Of a stretch of DNA of 64,000 nt, positions 34,113 through 42,567 are shown in pieces; the stretch's first letter is position 1; every line of letters begins with the position of its first letter. The stretch covers positions 94,434-158,433 of the forward strand of contig NZ_ATWJ01000002.1 in NCBI RefSeq assembly GCF_000421185.1. The letters run 5' to 3'. This DNA comes from Ornithinimicrobium pekingense DSM 21552 (GTDB taxonomy: Bacteria; Actinomycetota; Actinomycetes; Actinomycetales; Dermatophilaceae). A program made the translations under genes and the position numbers. Under the pieces are notes generated by a model. It was not told the DNA's origin, searched no databases, and was given only the letters and a program-made list of their open reading frames with translations.

Positions 34113-34951
34113 TGCGCTGGCTGGCGGCCGTCGAGCACCTGCGGTCGCGCAGGGAGGCGGGGGTGCTCGTCACCCTCACCACCGTCCGCGGGCACGCCCC
34201 GCGCGCCGCCGGTGCCAAGATGGTCGTCGCCGCGGACGCCACCTGGGACACCGTCGGCGGCGGCAACCTCGAGGCGCTGGCCGTCGAGCGCGCCCGCGCC
34301 ATGCTCTCCGAGGGAGCCTCGGTGCCCGAGACGTTCACCACGACCCTCTCCGACCGCGTCCCGTCCCGGCACGGTGTGCAGTGCTGCGGCGGCGAGGTGG
34401 GTGTGCTGCTGGAGCCCCTGCCCGTGGTGCCGTCCGTCGCGATCTTCGGCATGGGCCACGTGGGGCACGAGCTGGCGCGCATCCTCGCCCGCCACGACCT
34501 CGACCTGCACCTGGTCGACACCCGACCCTCCGCCCTGACCGAGCAGGCGCTGGCCCCGCTCGCCGACGCCGACGCGCGCGTGCACCCGCACGCGATACCC
34601 GTCCTGCCCGAGCTCGTGCTGTCCGAGCTTCCGGCGGGGACCCACGTGCTGGTCATGACGCACGACCACGCCGAGGACGCGGCGGTCGTCGACGCCGCGC
34701 TGCGCACCGAGGGGCTGGGGACGGTGGGGCTGATCGGCTCGGGCGCGAAGTGGGCCCGGCTGCGCAGACGACTGCTGGACAACGGCCTCGGCGACGAGGA
34801 CGTGGCGCGGGTCGTCACGCCCATCGGGCTGCCCGGCCTCGTCGGCAAGGAGCCCGCGGTCATCGCCGTCAGCGTCGCCGCCGACCTGCTGACCAGGTTC
34901 GGCGCGGCCGTCGGGGGGGACGCGCTGCGTGGGGCGGACCGTCGCGCCTGA
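34112..34951 (+). CDS. xdhC: Xanthine dehydrogenase accessory protein XdhC
   Basis: 279 residues. XdhC binds Moco, promotes its sulfuration and inserts it into XdhB. N-terminal XdhC_CoxI domain (VTLTTVRGHAPRAAGAKMVV, TVGGGNLEALAV, VQCCGGEVGVLLEPL) and C-terminal Rossmann XdhC_C domain (VAIFGMGHVGHELARILA, VMTHDHAEDAAVV, VGLIGSGAKWARLRRRL). The ATG overlaps the xdhB stop. It completes the xdhABC operon; no purine-transport or uricase genes follow within the window. Confidence 0.94.
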
Positions 34952-34980
34952 GGGCTGGTCGTCGTCGGGCGGGCCGACGC

Positions 34981-35544
34981 TCAGACCTGCCGCACCGCGT
35001 GGTGCACGCCGACCACCCCGTTGTCGAACCGCCGATGGTCGAGCAGCTCCAGGTCGAGCCTGAGGCCCCGGGGCAGCGCCGGCCTGCCGCCGCCCACGAC
35101 CACGGGGCACAGGAGCAGGACGCACTCGTCGACCAGCCCGTGACGGAACGCCTCGGCACCCAGGGTGGCGCCGCCGACGCTCAGGTCCGCGTCGGACCCC
35201 TCCTTGAGCCGTCGGACCGCCTCGGGGTCGAACCGCCGCTCGATGCGCGTCCGTGCCGTCGACACGGCCTCGAGCGTCGAGGAGTAGACGACCTTGTCCG
35301 TGTCCCGCCAGATCGTGGCGTAGTCGCGGACCACGGCCGGCTCACCCGCCAGCCAGTCGTCGTCCTCCCAGACCTTCATCGTCTCGTACATGCGGCGACC
35401 GTAGAGCGAGGTGCCGATGCGTCGCTCGTGCTCGTTCCAGAACGCGTGGGCCTCGTCGTCGGGCACCGACCAGTCGAAGGAGCCGGCCTCGTCCTCGAGA
35501 TAGCCGTCGAGGGAGGTGTTGGCCGCGTAGATCAGTCTGCCCAT
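34981..35544 (-). CDS. Dihydrofolate reductase-like (RibD C-terminal) family protein
   Basis: 187 residues. RibD_C/DHFR-like fold: RLIYAANTSLDGYLEDEAGS at the start, GTSLYGRRMYETMKVWEDDD, and VGGATLGAEAFRHGLVDECVL, then PVVVGGGRPALPRG. Such single-domain proteins are NADPH-dependent reductases of unknown substrate, common in actinobacteria as stand-alone genes. ATG 35544. Convergent with xdhC and not part of a riboflavin operon. Confidence 0.85.
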   Translation of the reverse strand: MGRLIYAANTSLDGYLEDEAGSFDWSVPDDEAHAFWNEHERRIGTSLYGRRMYETMKVWEDDDWLAGEPAVVRDYATIWRDTDKVVYSSTLEAVSTARTRIERRFDPEAVRRLKEGSDADLSVGGATLGAEAFRHGLVDECVLLLCPVVVGGGRPALPRGLRLDLELLDHRRFDNGVVGVHHAVRQV

Positions 35545-35608
35545 GGGCGCCTCCGGACGGACGGGCGGGAGCGTGCAGCACCAGCCTCGCGCACGCCAGC
35601 CGCCCGCG

Positions 35609-37219
35609 CTACCGGTCGGTGCTCCCGGCAGGGTCCTCCGGGCCGGCGCTGGTCGCCGCCGCCGCACCCGTGGCGCCGTCACCCGCCACCGTCACGTCCG
35701 CGGCACCCCCGGCCGAGGTGCGGGCACCGGTGCCCGTGCCGCCACGCACCAGCTCGAGCAGGTCGACCCCGGTCTGGGCCTTGAGCAGCGTCGCGAGCTC
35801 CTGCACCCCGGCCGAGACCTGGCCGGAGAGCCGGGAGGCGCCGTCGCGGTCGATGACGGTGATGTCGTCGATGCTGCCGAGCGCGTCGGCATAGGGCTGC
35901 GCCATCCGCGGCAGCGCGTCGAGGACCATCTGCAGGCGCGCCGACTCGGGGAAGGTCTGGTAGGCGTCGGCCTCCGCCTTGATGGCGGCACCGCGTGCCT
36001 CACCCTTGGCCCGCTCGGCCGCGGCCTCGGCCTCACCCCGCGCCTGCACGCCGTCCGCCTCGGCGCGCGCCCGCGCCAGGGCGCCCTCGGCGTTGCGCTG
36101 CTGCTCGACCAGCGCCGCCTCGGCCCGCGCGCGCAGCGCCGCGGCCTCCGCGTCGGCCTGCGCGGTCGTGCGCTGGGCCTCCGCCTCAGCCTTGCGGATC
36201 GCGGCCGTCTTGGCCGCCTCCGCCTCCTGCTCCGCGGCGTACTTGCGGGCGTCGGCCTCCTGGGCCGCCTCGTACTTGCGCGCCTCGGCGGGCTTGCGCA
36301 CCTCGGTCTGCAGCTCCTGCTCGCGCAGCGCCGCCCGGCGCAGCGCCACCTGCTCCTGCTGCACCAGCACGGCCTGCTGGGCCTCGGCCTCCGCGCGCTC
36401 CTGCGCCGCCTCGGCCTCCGCCTTGGCGGTCGCCGTCTCCTGGGCGATGTGCGCGTTGCGCAGCGCCAGCGCCTTGTTGGACTCCGCGATCTGGACGGCG
36501 GCCTCGTTGGAGCGCTCGGTGCTCTCCTGCTGCGCCTGCGCCTCGGCGATCTCGGCGTCCCGGGCCACCGCAGCAGCGCGGGGCCGGCCCAGGTTGCGGA
36601 TGTAGTCGCCGGAGTCTTCGACCGTCTGGATCTCGAAGTTCTCCAGGATCAGGCCGCGCTCGGCGAGCATCGGGACGGCGATGTCCTTGACCTCCTTGGA
36701 GAAGTCCTGGCGCTCGTAGAGGATCGACTCGACGGTCAGGGTGCCCGCGATCGTGCGCAGCACGCCGACGAGGACCTCGCTGGTCTGCTGCTCGATGACC
36801 TGCTCCTGGCTGCGCCCGGCGAACCGCTGGGCCGCGGCCCGCACCATGCGCTCGGTGCCGCCGACCTTGACGACCGCGATGCTGCGCAGGGTGACCCCGA
36901 CGCCGCTCTTGGTGGTGGCGTCCTCGGCCGTCACCGGGAAGCTCTGCGAGGCCAGGGACAGCCGCGCCACCTGCTCGAAGATCGGCTTGACGAACGTGCC
37001 GCCACCGATGACGACGCGCTGGCCGGACAGGTCGGTGGTCTCGTCGCCGGTCTCGGGGTTGATCACCGGGGTCCCGCTCTTGCGGCCGGTGATGATGAGC
37101 GCCTCGTCGGGGGTGGCGATCTTGAAGCGCACCTTGGCGTAGACGAAGGCGACCACCGCCAGGGCGACGAGGACGACGAGGATCGCCACGACGATCAGGA
37201 CGGGGCCGGCGAGATCCAT
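35609..37219 (-). CDS. Flotillin/SPFH-domain membrane protein
   Basis: 536 residues. N-terminal membrane helix (about 5-27), SPFH/Band 7 domain (about 45-200: TPDEALIITGRKSGTPVIN, VVIGGGTFVKPIFEQVARL), a long Ala/Glu coiled coil with repeated EAEAEAQ-like units (about 215-435), then a C-terminal domain (FPESARLQMVLDALPRMAQ). This is flotillin (FloT/YuaG), a scaffold of membrane microdomains. The partner NfeD protein gene usually next to it is absent here. Ribosome site AAGGAG; promoter TAGGGT on the minus strand at 37325-37320, giving a leader of about 93 nt. Confidence 0.92.
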   Translation of the reverse strand: MDLAGPVLIVVAILVVLVALAVVAFVYAKVRFKIATPDEALIITGRKSGTPVINPETGDETTDLSGQRVVIGGGTFVKPIFEQVARLSLASQSFPVTAEDATTKSGVGVTLRSIAVVKVGGTERMVRAAAQRFAGRSQEQVIEQQTSEVLVGVLRTIAGTLTVESILYERQDFSKEVKDIAVPMLAERGLILENFEIQTVEDSGDYIRNLGRPRAAAVARDAEIAEAQAQQESTERSNEAAVQIAESNKALALRNAHIAQETATAKAEAEAAQERAEAEAQQAVLVQQEQVALRRAALREQELQTEVRKPAEARKYEAAQEADARKYAAEQEAEAAKTAAIRKAEAEAQRTTAQADAEAAALRARAEAALVEQQRNAEGALARARAEADGVQARGEAEAAAERAKGEARGAAIKAEADAYQTFPESARLQMVLDALPRMAQPYADALGSIDDITVIDRDGASRLSGQVSAGVQELATLLKAQTGVDLLELVRGGTGTGARTSAGGAADVTVAGDGATGAAAATSAGPEDPAGSTDR

Positions 37220-37319
37220 GGGGCTCCTTGAGGCAGGGCAGTCGTGCGGGGCCGGCGTCGTCGCCGGGAACGGCCCGCTCGCCTGCCGACGACCGGCGCC
37301 CCCCAAGATGGCTGCCGCC

Positions 37320-37325
37320 ACCCTA
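37320..37325 (-). promoter_or_regulatory. -10 element of the flotillin gene
   Basis: TAGGGT on the minus strand, about 100 nt before the ATG at 37219, in front of a GGAG ribosome binding site. Confidence 0.35.
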
Positions 37326-37354
37326 CCGGTCCCGTCGGTGCAGGTGGGGAAAGG

Positions 37355-37873
37355 TCAGCGCACGGTCGGGCGGCCCGCCGCGGTCCAGGCCCCGATGCCC
37401 CCGTCGAGGTGGTAGACCGCGGTGAAGCCGCGGTCGAGCATCTGCTGCATCGCGGCGGCCGAGCGGCTGCCGCTGCGGCAGTACACCGCGTAGGTGTCGT
37501 CGGGGTCCAGCAGCTCCAGCGTCGCGGTGAACCCGGGCGAGGAGGCGTCGAGGTTCTGCGCGCCCTCGAGGTGGCCCTCGGCGAACTCCGCCGGGGTGCG
37601 CACGTCCAGGACCACCGTGCCGGGCACCCTGACGGCGGCGGCGAACCGGTCGACGTCGAGCGTGGCGCCGTTGACGGGCGCGCTGGCGGGCTCGGGCACC
37701 GGGGGCTCCTCGGCGAGGGGCGCCTCCGTGACGGCCGCCCCGGTGACGGTGGTGCCGGCCGCCTCGGCCGGAGCGGTGCCCGGGGCCGCCGACGCGCCGC
37801 CGCACCCGGCGAGCACGAGCGCCAGCGCCGGCACGGCCAGGGCCGGCAGGGTCCGGGCGGGGGGCAGGGTCAT
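37355..37873 (-). CDS. Rhodanese-domain lipoprotein
   Basis: 172 residues. Signal peptide with lipobox LAGC (near residue 24), a Thr/Ala/Pro/Glu-rich linker (about 28-70) and a rhodanese domain: VVLDVRTPAEFAEGHLEGAQ, then active-site loop YCRSGSRSAAAM with Cys near 132 and the six-residue loop expected for sulfurtransferases. It would act outside the membrane on persulfide or thiosulfate sulfur. ATG overlaps the stop of the upstream rhodanese gene (ATGA), so the two form an operon under the CsoR-type operator. Confidence 0.9.
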   Translation of the reverse strand: MTLPPARTLPALAVPALALVLAGCGGASAAPGTAPAEAAGTTVTGAAVTEAPLAEEPPVPEPASAPVNGATLDVDRFAAAVRVPGTVVLDVRTPAEFAEGHLEGAQNLDASSPGFTATLELLDPDDTYAVYCRSGSRSAAAMQQMLDRGFTAVYHLDGGIGAWTAAGRPTVR

Positions 37874-38190
37874 GCTGCCTGGGTGCCGGTGACGAGCGGC
37901 CGCCCGGCCTGCGCCCACCCGGACGTCCCGCCGTCGACCGAGACGGCGTCGTAGCCCAGCGCGCCGAGCAGGTCGGCCATCGAGCGGCTGCGGTTGCCCG
38001 ACTGGCAGATGACGTGGACCGTGCGGTCGCGCGGCACGCCGTCGAGGGAGGAGGTGATCCGGCTCATCGGCGCGAGGACGGCGCCGGGCACGTGGCCGGA
38101 GACGTACTCGGCCGGCTCGCGGACGTCCAGGACGAAGGCGCCGTCGGCGTGACGGGCGAGGAAGGTCTGCAGGGAGATGTCACGGCTCAT
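37870..38190 (-). CDS. Cytoplasmic rhodanese (sulfurtransferase)
   Basis: 106 residues, a single rhodanese domain: AFVLDVREPAEYVSGHVPGA, catalytic loop ICQSGNRSRSMA (Cys near 62), and VDGGTSGWAQAGRPLV. It moves sulfane sulfur to thiol acceptors. The start at 38190 is fixed by a -10 TATGAT ending 6 nt upstream, so the message is leaderless. The promoter lies within an exact inverted repeat of CsoR/CstR type, consistent with control by copper or, more fittingly for rhodaneses, by persulfide. Confidence 0.91.
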   Translation of the reverse strand: MSRDISLQTFLARHADGAFVLDVREPAEYVSGHVPGAVLAPMSRITSSLDGVPRDRTVHVICQSGNRSRSMADLLGALGYDAVSVDGGTSGWAQAGRPLVTGTQAA

Positions 38191-38196
38191 GTGGAC

Positions 38197-38215
38197 ATCA
38201 TACCCCAGGGGGTAT
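38197..38215 (-). promoter_or_regulatory. CsoR/CstR-type operator over a leaderless promoter
   Basis: Exact inverted repeat ATACCCC-AG-GGGGTAT (38200-38215), the form bound by CsoR-family repressors. On the minus strand TATGAT (38202-38197) overlaps it and ends 6 nt before the rhodanese ATG. A bound repressor would cover the -10. No csoR/cstR gene is in the window. Confidence 0.8.
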
Positions 38216-38239
38216 GGAGATCCTGTCCCCCGTGCGTCG

Positions 38240-38737
38240 TCACGTGGCCTCCCGGGCCCCGTTGCGCAGCAGGTGCGGCAGCCCCCACCACACGGCGGCG
38301 AAGACCACGACGGCGGCGCCTCCCACGACATACCCTGCGGTGACGCCGAGGACCACGCTGAAGATGAGCGTGAGGACGGTGGCCATCGTCAGCCCCAGCG
38401 TGAGCAGGCCGATGCGGGCCATGACGTGAGATGCCTGCACCAGCTCGGCCTTGAGGTGCTGACGGAACAGCGCCCGGTGCACGCTGACCGGCCCGACCAG
38501 CAGCACGGTGGTGAGGAAGGCCAGCACGATGGCGACGAGGAACAGCCACCGGTGGTAGTCGCTGAGCTCGGGGAACCGGGCCTGGAACGGCAGCGTCATG
38601 AGGAAGCCGGCCAGGATCTGCGTGCCGGTCTGCAGCACCCGCAGCTCCTGCAGCAGCTCGACGAAGTTGCGGTCCATCCGCTCGTCGCGCGACTCGGCCC
38701 GGTCGTCCGTGGGGTGCGGCGCGGAGTCGTCGGTCAC
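38240..38737 (-). CDS. DUF6328 family membrane protein
   Basis: 165 residues. Hydrophilic N-terminus (1-28), then four predicted helices (about 36-55, 62-83, 105-125, 128-150). FVELLQELRVLQTGTQILAG and LPFQARFPELSDYHRWLFLV match the actinobacterial DUF6328 family of unknown function. GTG start at 38737, 10 nt after the stop of the Rho-N protein gene on the same strand, so probably co-transcribed. Confidence 0.78.
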   Translation of the reverse strand: MTDDSAPHPTDDRAESRDERMDRNFVELLQELRVLQTGTQILAGFLMTLPFQARFPELSDYHRWLFLVAIVLAFLTTVLLVGPVSVHRALFRQHLKAELVQASHVMARIGLLTLGLTMATVLTLIFSVVLGVTAGYVVGGAAVVVFAAVWWGLPHLLRNGAREAT

Positions 38738-38747
38738 GGGCGCGCGC

Positions 38748-39023
38748 TCACTCCCGCAGCGCCTTGATCAGCTCGTCCTTGGTCATGTCCGAGCGGCCCT
38801 CGACGTCGAGCTCGGCGGCGCGCTCGCGCAGCTCGTCCACGGTCCAGTCCTCGTAGGAGCCGCTCGAGCCGCCCTTGCTGCCGACCTCCTCGCGCGAGCT
38901 GTTGGCCGCGGCGTTGGAGATCGCCGCCGCCTTGGACTTGCTGGCGCCGTCGTCGCGCAGCGCCTCGTACATCTCCGGGTCCTTGATGCTCGAACCGGGG
39001 TCGCGGTCCTTCTGCTCAGCCAT
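38748..39023 (-). CDS. Small Rho N-terminal domain protein (DUF7218-like)
   Basis: 91 residues, no membrane segment. N-terminal SIKDPEMYEALRDDGASKSK with AAISNAAANSS is the DUF7218-type motif; after a Gly/Ser linker the C-terminal 35 residues (WTVDELRERAAELD, then MTKDELIKALRE) form a SAP/Rho-N helix-extended-helix fold that often binds nucleic acid. ATG 39023. Function unknown; a DNA- or RNA-binding role is inferred. Divergent from the GMC oxidoreductase gene. Confidence 0.75.
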   Translation of the reverse strand: MAEQKDRDPGSSIKDPEMYEALRDDGASKSKAAAISNAAANSSREEVGSKGGSSGSYEDWTVDELRERAAELDVEGRSDMTKDELIKALRE

Positions 39024-39094
39024 AGGCTCACTGTCGCGCAGGCCCTCGGGCTCGTCCACCGCAGCCGCGTCGTCGCCTCGCGCGCCGCAGGCGC

Positions 39095-39100
39095 TACCTT
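39095..39100 (+). promoter_or_regulatory. -10 element of the GMC oxidoreductase gene
   Basis: TACCTT, 7 nt before the ATG at 39108; leaderless. Confidence 0.45.
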
Positions 39101-39107
39101 GCCGGGT

Positions 39108-40829
39108 ATGACGTCGCCCCCGCAGCACTCGGACGTGGTCGTCGTGGGCAGCGGCTTCGGCGGCAGCGTGGCGGCCCTGCGGCTCACCGAGAAGGGCTAC
39201 GGCGTGACCGTCCTCGAGGCGGGCCGCCGGTTCGCCGACGAGGACTTCGCGCGCACGTCGTGGGACCTGCGCCGCTTCCTGTGGGCCCCGCGGCTCGGGC
39301 TGCGGGGCATCCAGCGCATCCACGTGCTCCCGCACGTCATGGTGCTGGCCGGCGCGGGCGTGGGCGGCGGCTCGCTCAACTACGCCAACACCCTCTACCG
39401 GCCCCGCTCGTCAGCCTTCTACGACGACCCCCAGTGGGCGCACATCACCGACTGGCGCGCCGAGCTCGCGCCGCACTACGACACCGCGACCCGCATGCTC
39501 GGCGTCGTCCGCAACCCGACCATGACCTCGGCCGACGTGCTCTACCGCGAGGTCGCCGAGGAGATGGGGGTGGGCCACACCTTCCGGCTCGCCCCGGTCG
39601 GGGTCTTCTTCGGCCGTGACGGCACGCAGGAGCCGGGCGTCGAGGTCGAGGACCCCTACTTCGGCGGCGCCGGGCTGCGGCGCACCGGCTGCACCGAGTG
39701 CGGCGGGTGCATGGTCGGCTGCCGCGTCGGGGCCAAGAACACGCTGGTCAAGAACTACCTGTGGTTCGCCGAGCGGGCCGGCGCCCGGATCGTGCCGGAC
39801 ACGACGGTCGTCCGGATCACCCCACGGCCCGGGGGCGGGTATGCCGTGGAGACGGTGCGCTCGGGCGCCTGGTCCGTGCGGGGCCGGCGCGCGCGACGGC
39901 ATACCCTCACGGCCGACCACGTGGTGCTGGCGGCGGGCACCTGGGGCACCCAGCATCTGCTCCACCGGCTGAGGCGGGACGGCGACCTGCCGCACCTGTC
40001 CGACCGGCTGGGCGTGCTGACCCGGACCAACTCCGAGGCGCTCGTCGGCGCGATGGTGCCGCCGGGCCGGCGGCGGCGCAAGGGCGTCGACTTCACCCGC
40101 GGGGTGGCCATCACCAGCAGCTTCCACCCCGACGAGGACACCCACGTCGAGCCGGTCCGCTACGGCCGGGGGCAGAACGCGATGGGCCTGCTGACGACCC
40201 TGATGACCGACGGCGGCGGCCGGGTGCCGCGGCCGCTGCGGTGGCTCGGGCAGGTGGCCCGCCACCCCGTCCGGGCGGTCGAGATGGTGGCGGGTCTGGG
40301 GTCGTGGTCGGAGCGCAGCACCATCGCGCTCGTCATGCAGAGCCTGGACAACTCGATCACGGTGCGCGCGGGGCGCGGGCTGCTGGGGCGCTACCGGCTG
40401 ACCTCGGCGCAGGGGCACGGCGAGCCCAGCCCGACGTGGATCCCCGCCGCGCACCGGGCGGTCCGGGCGATGGCCCGGCGGATCGGGGGCTACCCGGCGG
40501 GCAGCATCGGGGAGATCTTCGACGTGCCGATGACCGCGCACTTCCTGGGCGGCTGCGTCATCGGCGACACGCCGCGGACCGGGGTGATCGACCCCTACCA
40601 CCGGGTCCACGGCCACCCCGGGCTGCACGTCGTCGACGGGTCGGCGGTCTCGGCCAACCTGGGCGTCAACCCCTCCCTGACGATCACCGCCCAGGCCGAG
40701 CGGGCGATGTCGCTGTGGCCGGTCCGGGGCGAGACCGACCCGCGCCCGGGCCCGGGCGAGGCCTACCGGCGGCTCGACCCCGTCGCGCCGGGCCGACCGG
40801 TCGTGCCGGACCGGTCCGTCACCCCGTGA
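39108..40829 (+). CDS. GMC-family FAD oxidoreductase, cholesterol-oxidase-like (ChoD type)
   Basis: 573 residues. FAD-binding fold VVVGSGFGGSVAALRL (11-26), VLEAGRRF, LAGAGVGGGSLNYANTLYRP, and C-terminal GMC part FLGGCVIGDTPRTGVIDPYH and VVDGSAVSANLGVNPSLTI. It resembles mycobacterial ChoD, an oxidoreductase annotated as cholesterol oxidase whose true substrate is debated. A Cys cluster CTECGGCMVGC (Cys195, 198, 201, 205) is an unusual ferredoxin-like motif kept in this group. No signal peptide. Confidence 0.87.
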   Translation: MTSPPQHSDVVVVGSGFGGSVAALRLTEKGYGVTVLEAGRRFADEDFARTSWDLRRFLWAPRLGLRGIQRIHVLPHVMVLAGAGVGGGSLNYANTLYRPRSSAFYDDPQWAHITDWRAELAPHYDTATRMLGVVRNPTMTSADVLYREVAEEMGVGHTFRLAPVGVFFGRDGTQEPGVEVEDPYFGGAGLRRTGCTECGGCMVGCRVGAKNTLVKNYLWFAERAGARIVPDTTVVRITPRPGGGYAVETVRSGAWSVRGRRARRHTLTADHVVLAAGTWGTQHLLHRLRRDGDLPHLSDRLGVLTRTNSEALVGAMVPPGRRRRKGVDFTRGVAITSSFHPDEDTHVEPVRYGRGQNAMGLLTTLMTDGGGRVPRPLRWLGQVARHPVRAVEMVAGLGSWSERSTIALVMQSLDNSITVRAGRGLLGRYRLTSAQGHGEPSPTWIPAAHRAVRAMARRIGGYPAGSIGEIFDVPMTAHFLGGCVIGDTPRTGVIDPYHRVHGHPGLHVVDGSAVSANLGVNPSLTITAQAERAMSLWPVRGETDPRPGPGEAYRRLDPVAPGRPVVPDRSVTP

Positions 40830-40832
40830 GGA

Positions 40833-40847
40833 GACCGGCCGCCGGTC
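40833..40847. terminator. Short hairpin between convergent genes
   Basis: GACCGG and CCGGTC around CCG, between the stops of the GMC and RimK-like genes. Confidence 0.35.
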
Positions 40848-40853
40848 CCCGCC

Positions 40854-42053
40854 TCAGGCCTCGACGACGTCGTGGATCGGCTTCTTGGGCAGGCGGCGCA
40901 CCCGCTTGTGCCGGCGGCTCCGGGCCGGGATGAGCGAGCGCATCCCCTCGTGCCGCCCGAAGCACAGCAGCCGGTCGCCCTCCTCGAGCACCTTCGACGG
41001 GCCCGGGTTGGGGACCACCCGGGTGCCGCGGTGCAGGGTGAGGACCTGCACGTCCTTCTCCAGCAGCCCCGAGTCGCCGATGGAGTGCCCGATCAGCTCC
41101 GACCCGGCCAGCACCGCGATCTCGGCGACGCCGTAGCCGGTGGAGACTGCCAGCCGCTGCCGCACGTCGATGTCGGGGAAGCCGGCCTGGTCGGCGATGT
41201 AGTCGACGATGGCGCCGGCCACGTCGAGCTTGGTCGCGGTCTCGATGCCCTGGAGGCCGGGGGAGGAGTTGACCTCCATGACCAGCGGCCCGTCGCGTCC
41301 CTCCAGCATGTCGACACCGGCGACCCGCAGGCCCATGATGTGGGCGCTGCGCACGGCGATCTCGGCATACTCCGGGTCGAGGTCGACGGCCTCGACGGAC
41401 CCGCCCCGGTGCACGTTGGAGCGGAACTCCTCGCCGGCGGCGCGGCGGCGCATCGCCGCGACGACACGGTCGCCGACGACGAGCGCGCGGATGTCGGTGC
41501 CCTTGCTCTCCTTGACGAAGCTCTGCATGAGCACCTGGTGGTTGGTGCCGTGCAGGGTCTCCACGATGGCCTCGGCGACCTTGGCCTCGGGGGCCAGGAT
41601 GACGCCGATCCCCTGGGTGCCCTCCAGCAGCTTGAGCACGACCGGCGCCCCGCCGACCATCTCGATCGCGTGCGGGATCTCCGAGCGGTTGCGCACCAGG
41701 ACCGTCGCCGGCATCGGGATGCCGTGGCGCGACAGGATCTGGCTGGCGCGCAGCTTGTCGCGGCTGTTCATGATGCCGTTGGCGGTGTTGGGCGTGTAGA
41801 CGTCCATCTGCTCGAACTGGCGCACGACAGCGGTGCCGAAGTAGGTCACCGAGGCCCCCACCCGCGGCAGCACCGCGTCGTAGGAGGACAGCGGCCGCCC
41901 GCGGAAGTGCAGGTCGGGCTCGGGGCCGGACAGGTCGATCCCGAAGCGCAGCGTGTCCAGGACCTTGACCTGGTGGCCACGGTCGAGGGCGGCGGTGCGC
42001 AGCCGCTGCGTGGAGTAGGCGCGCAGCGACCGGGACAGGATGGCGAGTTTCAC
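40854..42053 (-). CDS. RimK-family ATP-grasp amino-acid ligase with C-terminal RCK_C domain
   Basis: 399 residues. Residues 1-290 are a RimK-like ATP-grasp ligase (KLAILSRSLRAYSTQRL; LKLLEGTQGIGVILA near 140; VLMQSFVKESKGTDIRALVV near 174; Mg site VMEVNSSPGLQGIE near 258), which adds amino acids such as glutamate to a protein or small-molecule acceptor. Residues about 300-375 look like a TrkA-C (RCK_C) ligand-binding domain (VAEIAVLAGSELIGHSIGD, LEEGDRLLCFG), followed by a basic tail. GTG start at 42053. Divergent from a retropepsin-like protease and a deacylase gene, an association known for RimK-like peptide-tagging systems. Confidence 0.87.
   Translation of the reverse strand: MKLAILSRSLRAYSTQRLRTAALDRGHQVKVLDTLRFGIDLSGPEPDLHFRGRPLSSYDAVLPRVGASVTYFGTAVVRQFEQMDVYTPNTANGIMNSRDKLRASQILSRHGIPMPATVLVRNRSEIPHAIEMVGGAPVVLKLLEGTQGIGVILAPEAKVAEAIVETLHGTNHQVLMQSFVKESKGTDIRALVVGDRVVAAMRRRAAGEEFRSNVHRGGSVEAVDLDPEYAEIAVRSAHIMGLRVAGVDMLEGRDGPLVMEVNSSPGLQGIETATKLDVAGAIVDYIADQAGFPDIDVRQRLAVSTGYGVAEIAVLAGSELIGHSIGDSGLLEKDVQVLTLHRGTRVVPNPGPSKVLEEGDRLLCFGRHEGMRSLIPARSRRHKRVRRLPKKPIHDVVEA
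40929..41156 (-). other. Sequence for the RCK_C (TrkA-C) domain of the RimK-like ligase
   Basis: Codes for residues about 300-375: IAVLAGSELIGHSIGD, a turn, VQVLTLHRGTRVVPNPGP and LEEGDRLLCFG fit the TrkA-C pattern of K+ channels and transporters, where it binds ligands such as c-di-AMP. Confidence 0.6.
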
Positions 42054-42078
42054 GACGGTGTCCTGACAAGATGTGTGG

Positions 42079-42567
42079 GTGCCTGGGCAGACCAATGAAA
42101 CCACCCCCGCGCCGACGGTCGTCGGCTGGCGGGAGTGGGTGCGGATGGACTCCGTCGGCGTGCCCTGGATCAAGGCCAAGGTCGACACGGGGGCCCGCAC
42201 GTCCTCGCTGCACGCCTTCGACCTCCAGCGCCTCGAGGTGGAGGGCCGCCCGTGGGTGCGCTTCGACGTCCACCCCTGGCAGGCGACCGCCGAGGACGCG
42301 GTCACGGTCGAGCTGCCAATCCACGACGTGCGCACCGTGCGCAGCAGCTCGGGGCACGAGGAGACCCGGTATGTCGTGCTCGTCCAGCTGGTCCTCGGCC
42401 ACCGCTCCGTCGACGCCGAGGTGACGCTGACCGACCGCGACGAGATGGGCTTCCGCATGCTCGTGGGGCGCGAGGCGCTCGTGCGGGGCTTCCTCGTCGA
42501 CCCCGCCGCCTCCTACGCCGGCGGCCGGCCCGAGCGCGCCGTGCGCCGCCGCAACTGGGGCAGGTAG
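42079..42567 (+). CDS. Retropepsin-like ATP-dependent zinc protease family protein (COG4067, RimB-like)
   Basis: 162 residues. Aspartic-protease-like fold: VGWREWVRMDSVGVPWIKAK, active-site DTGARTSSLHAF (Asp36), then FRMLVGREALVRGFLVDP. Named 'ATP-dependent zinc protease' in databases without strong evidence; in Pseudomonas the relative RimB stands with RimK. A cleavage role opposite to the ligase, removing added residues, is inferred. GTG 42079 chosen because CAAGAT ends 6 nt upstream; GTG 42073 is an alternative. Its stop overlaps the next gene (TAGTG). Confidence 0.84.
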   Translation: MPGQTNETTPAPTVVGWREWVRMDSVGVPWIKAKVDTGARTSSLHAFDLQRLEVEGRPWVRFDVHPWQATAEDAVTVELPIHDVRTVRSSSGHEETRYVVLVQLVLGHRSVDAEVTLTDRDEMGFRMLVGREALVRGFLVDPAASYAGGRPERAVRRRNWGR

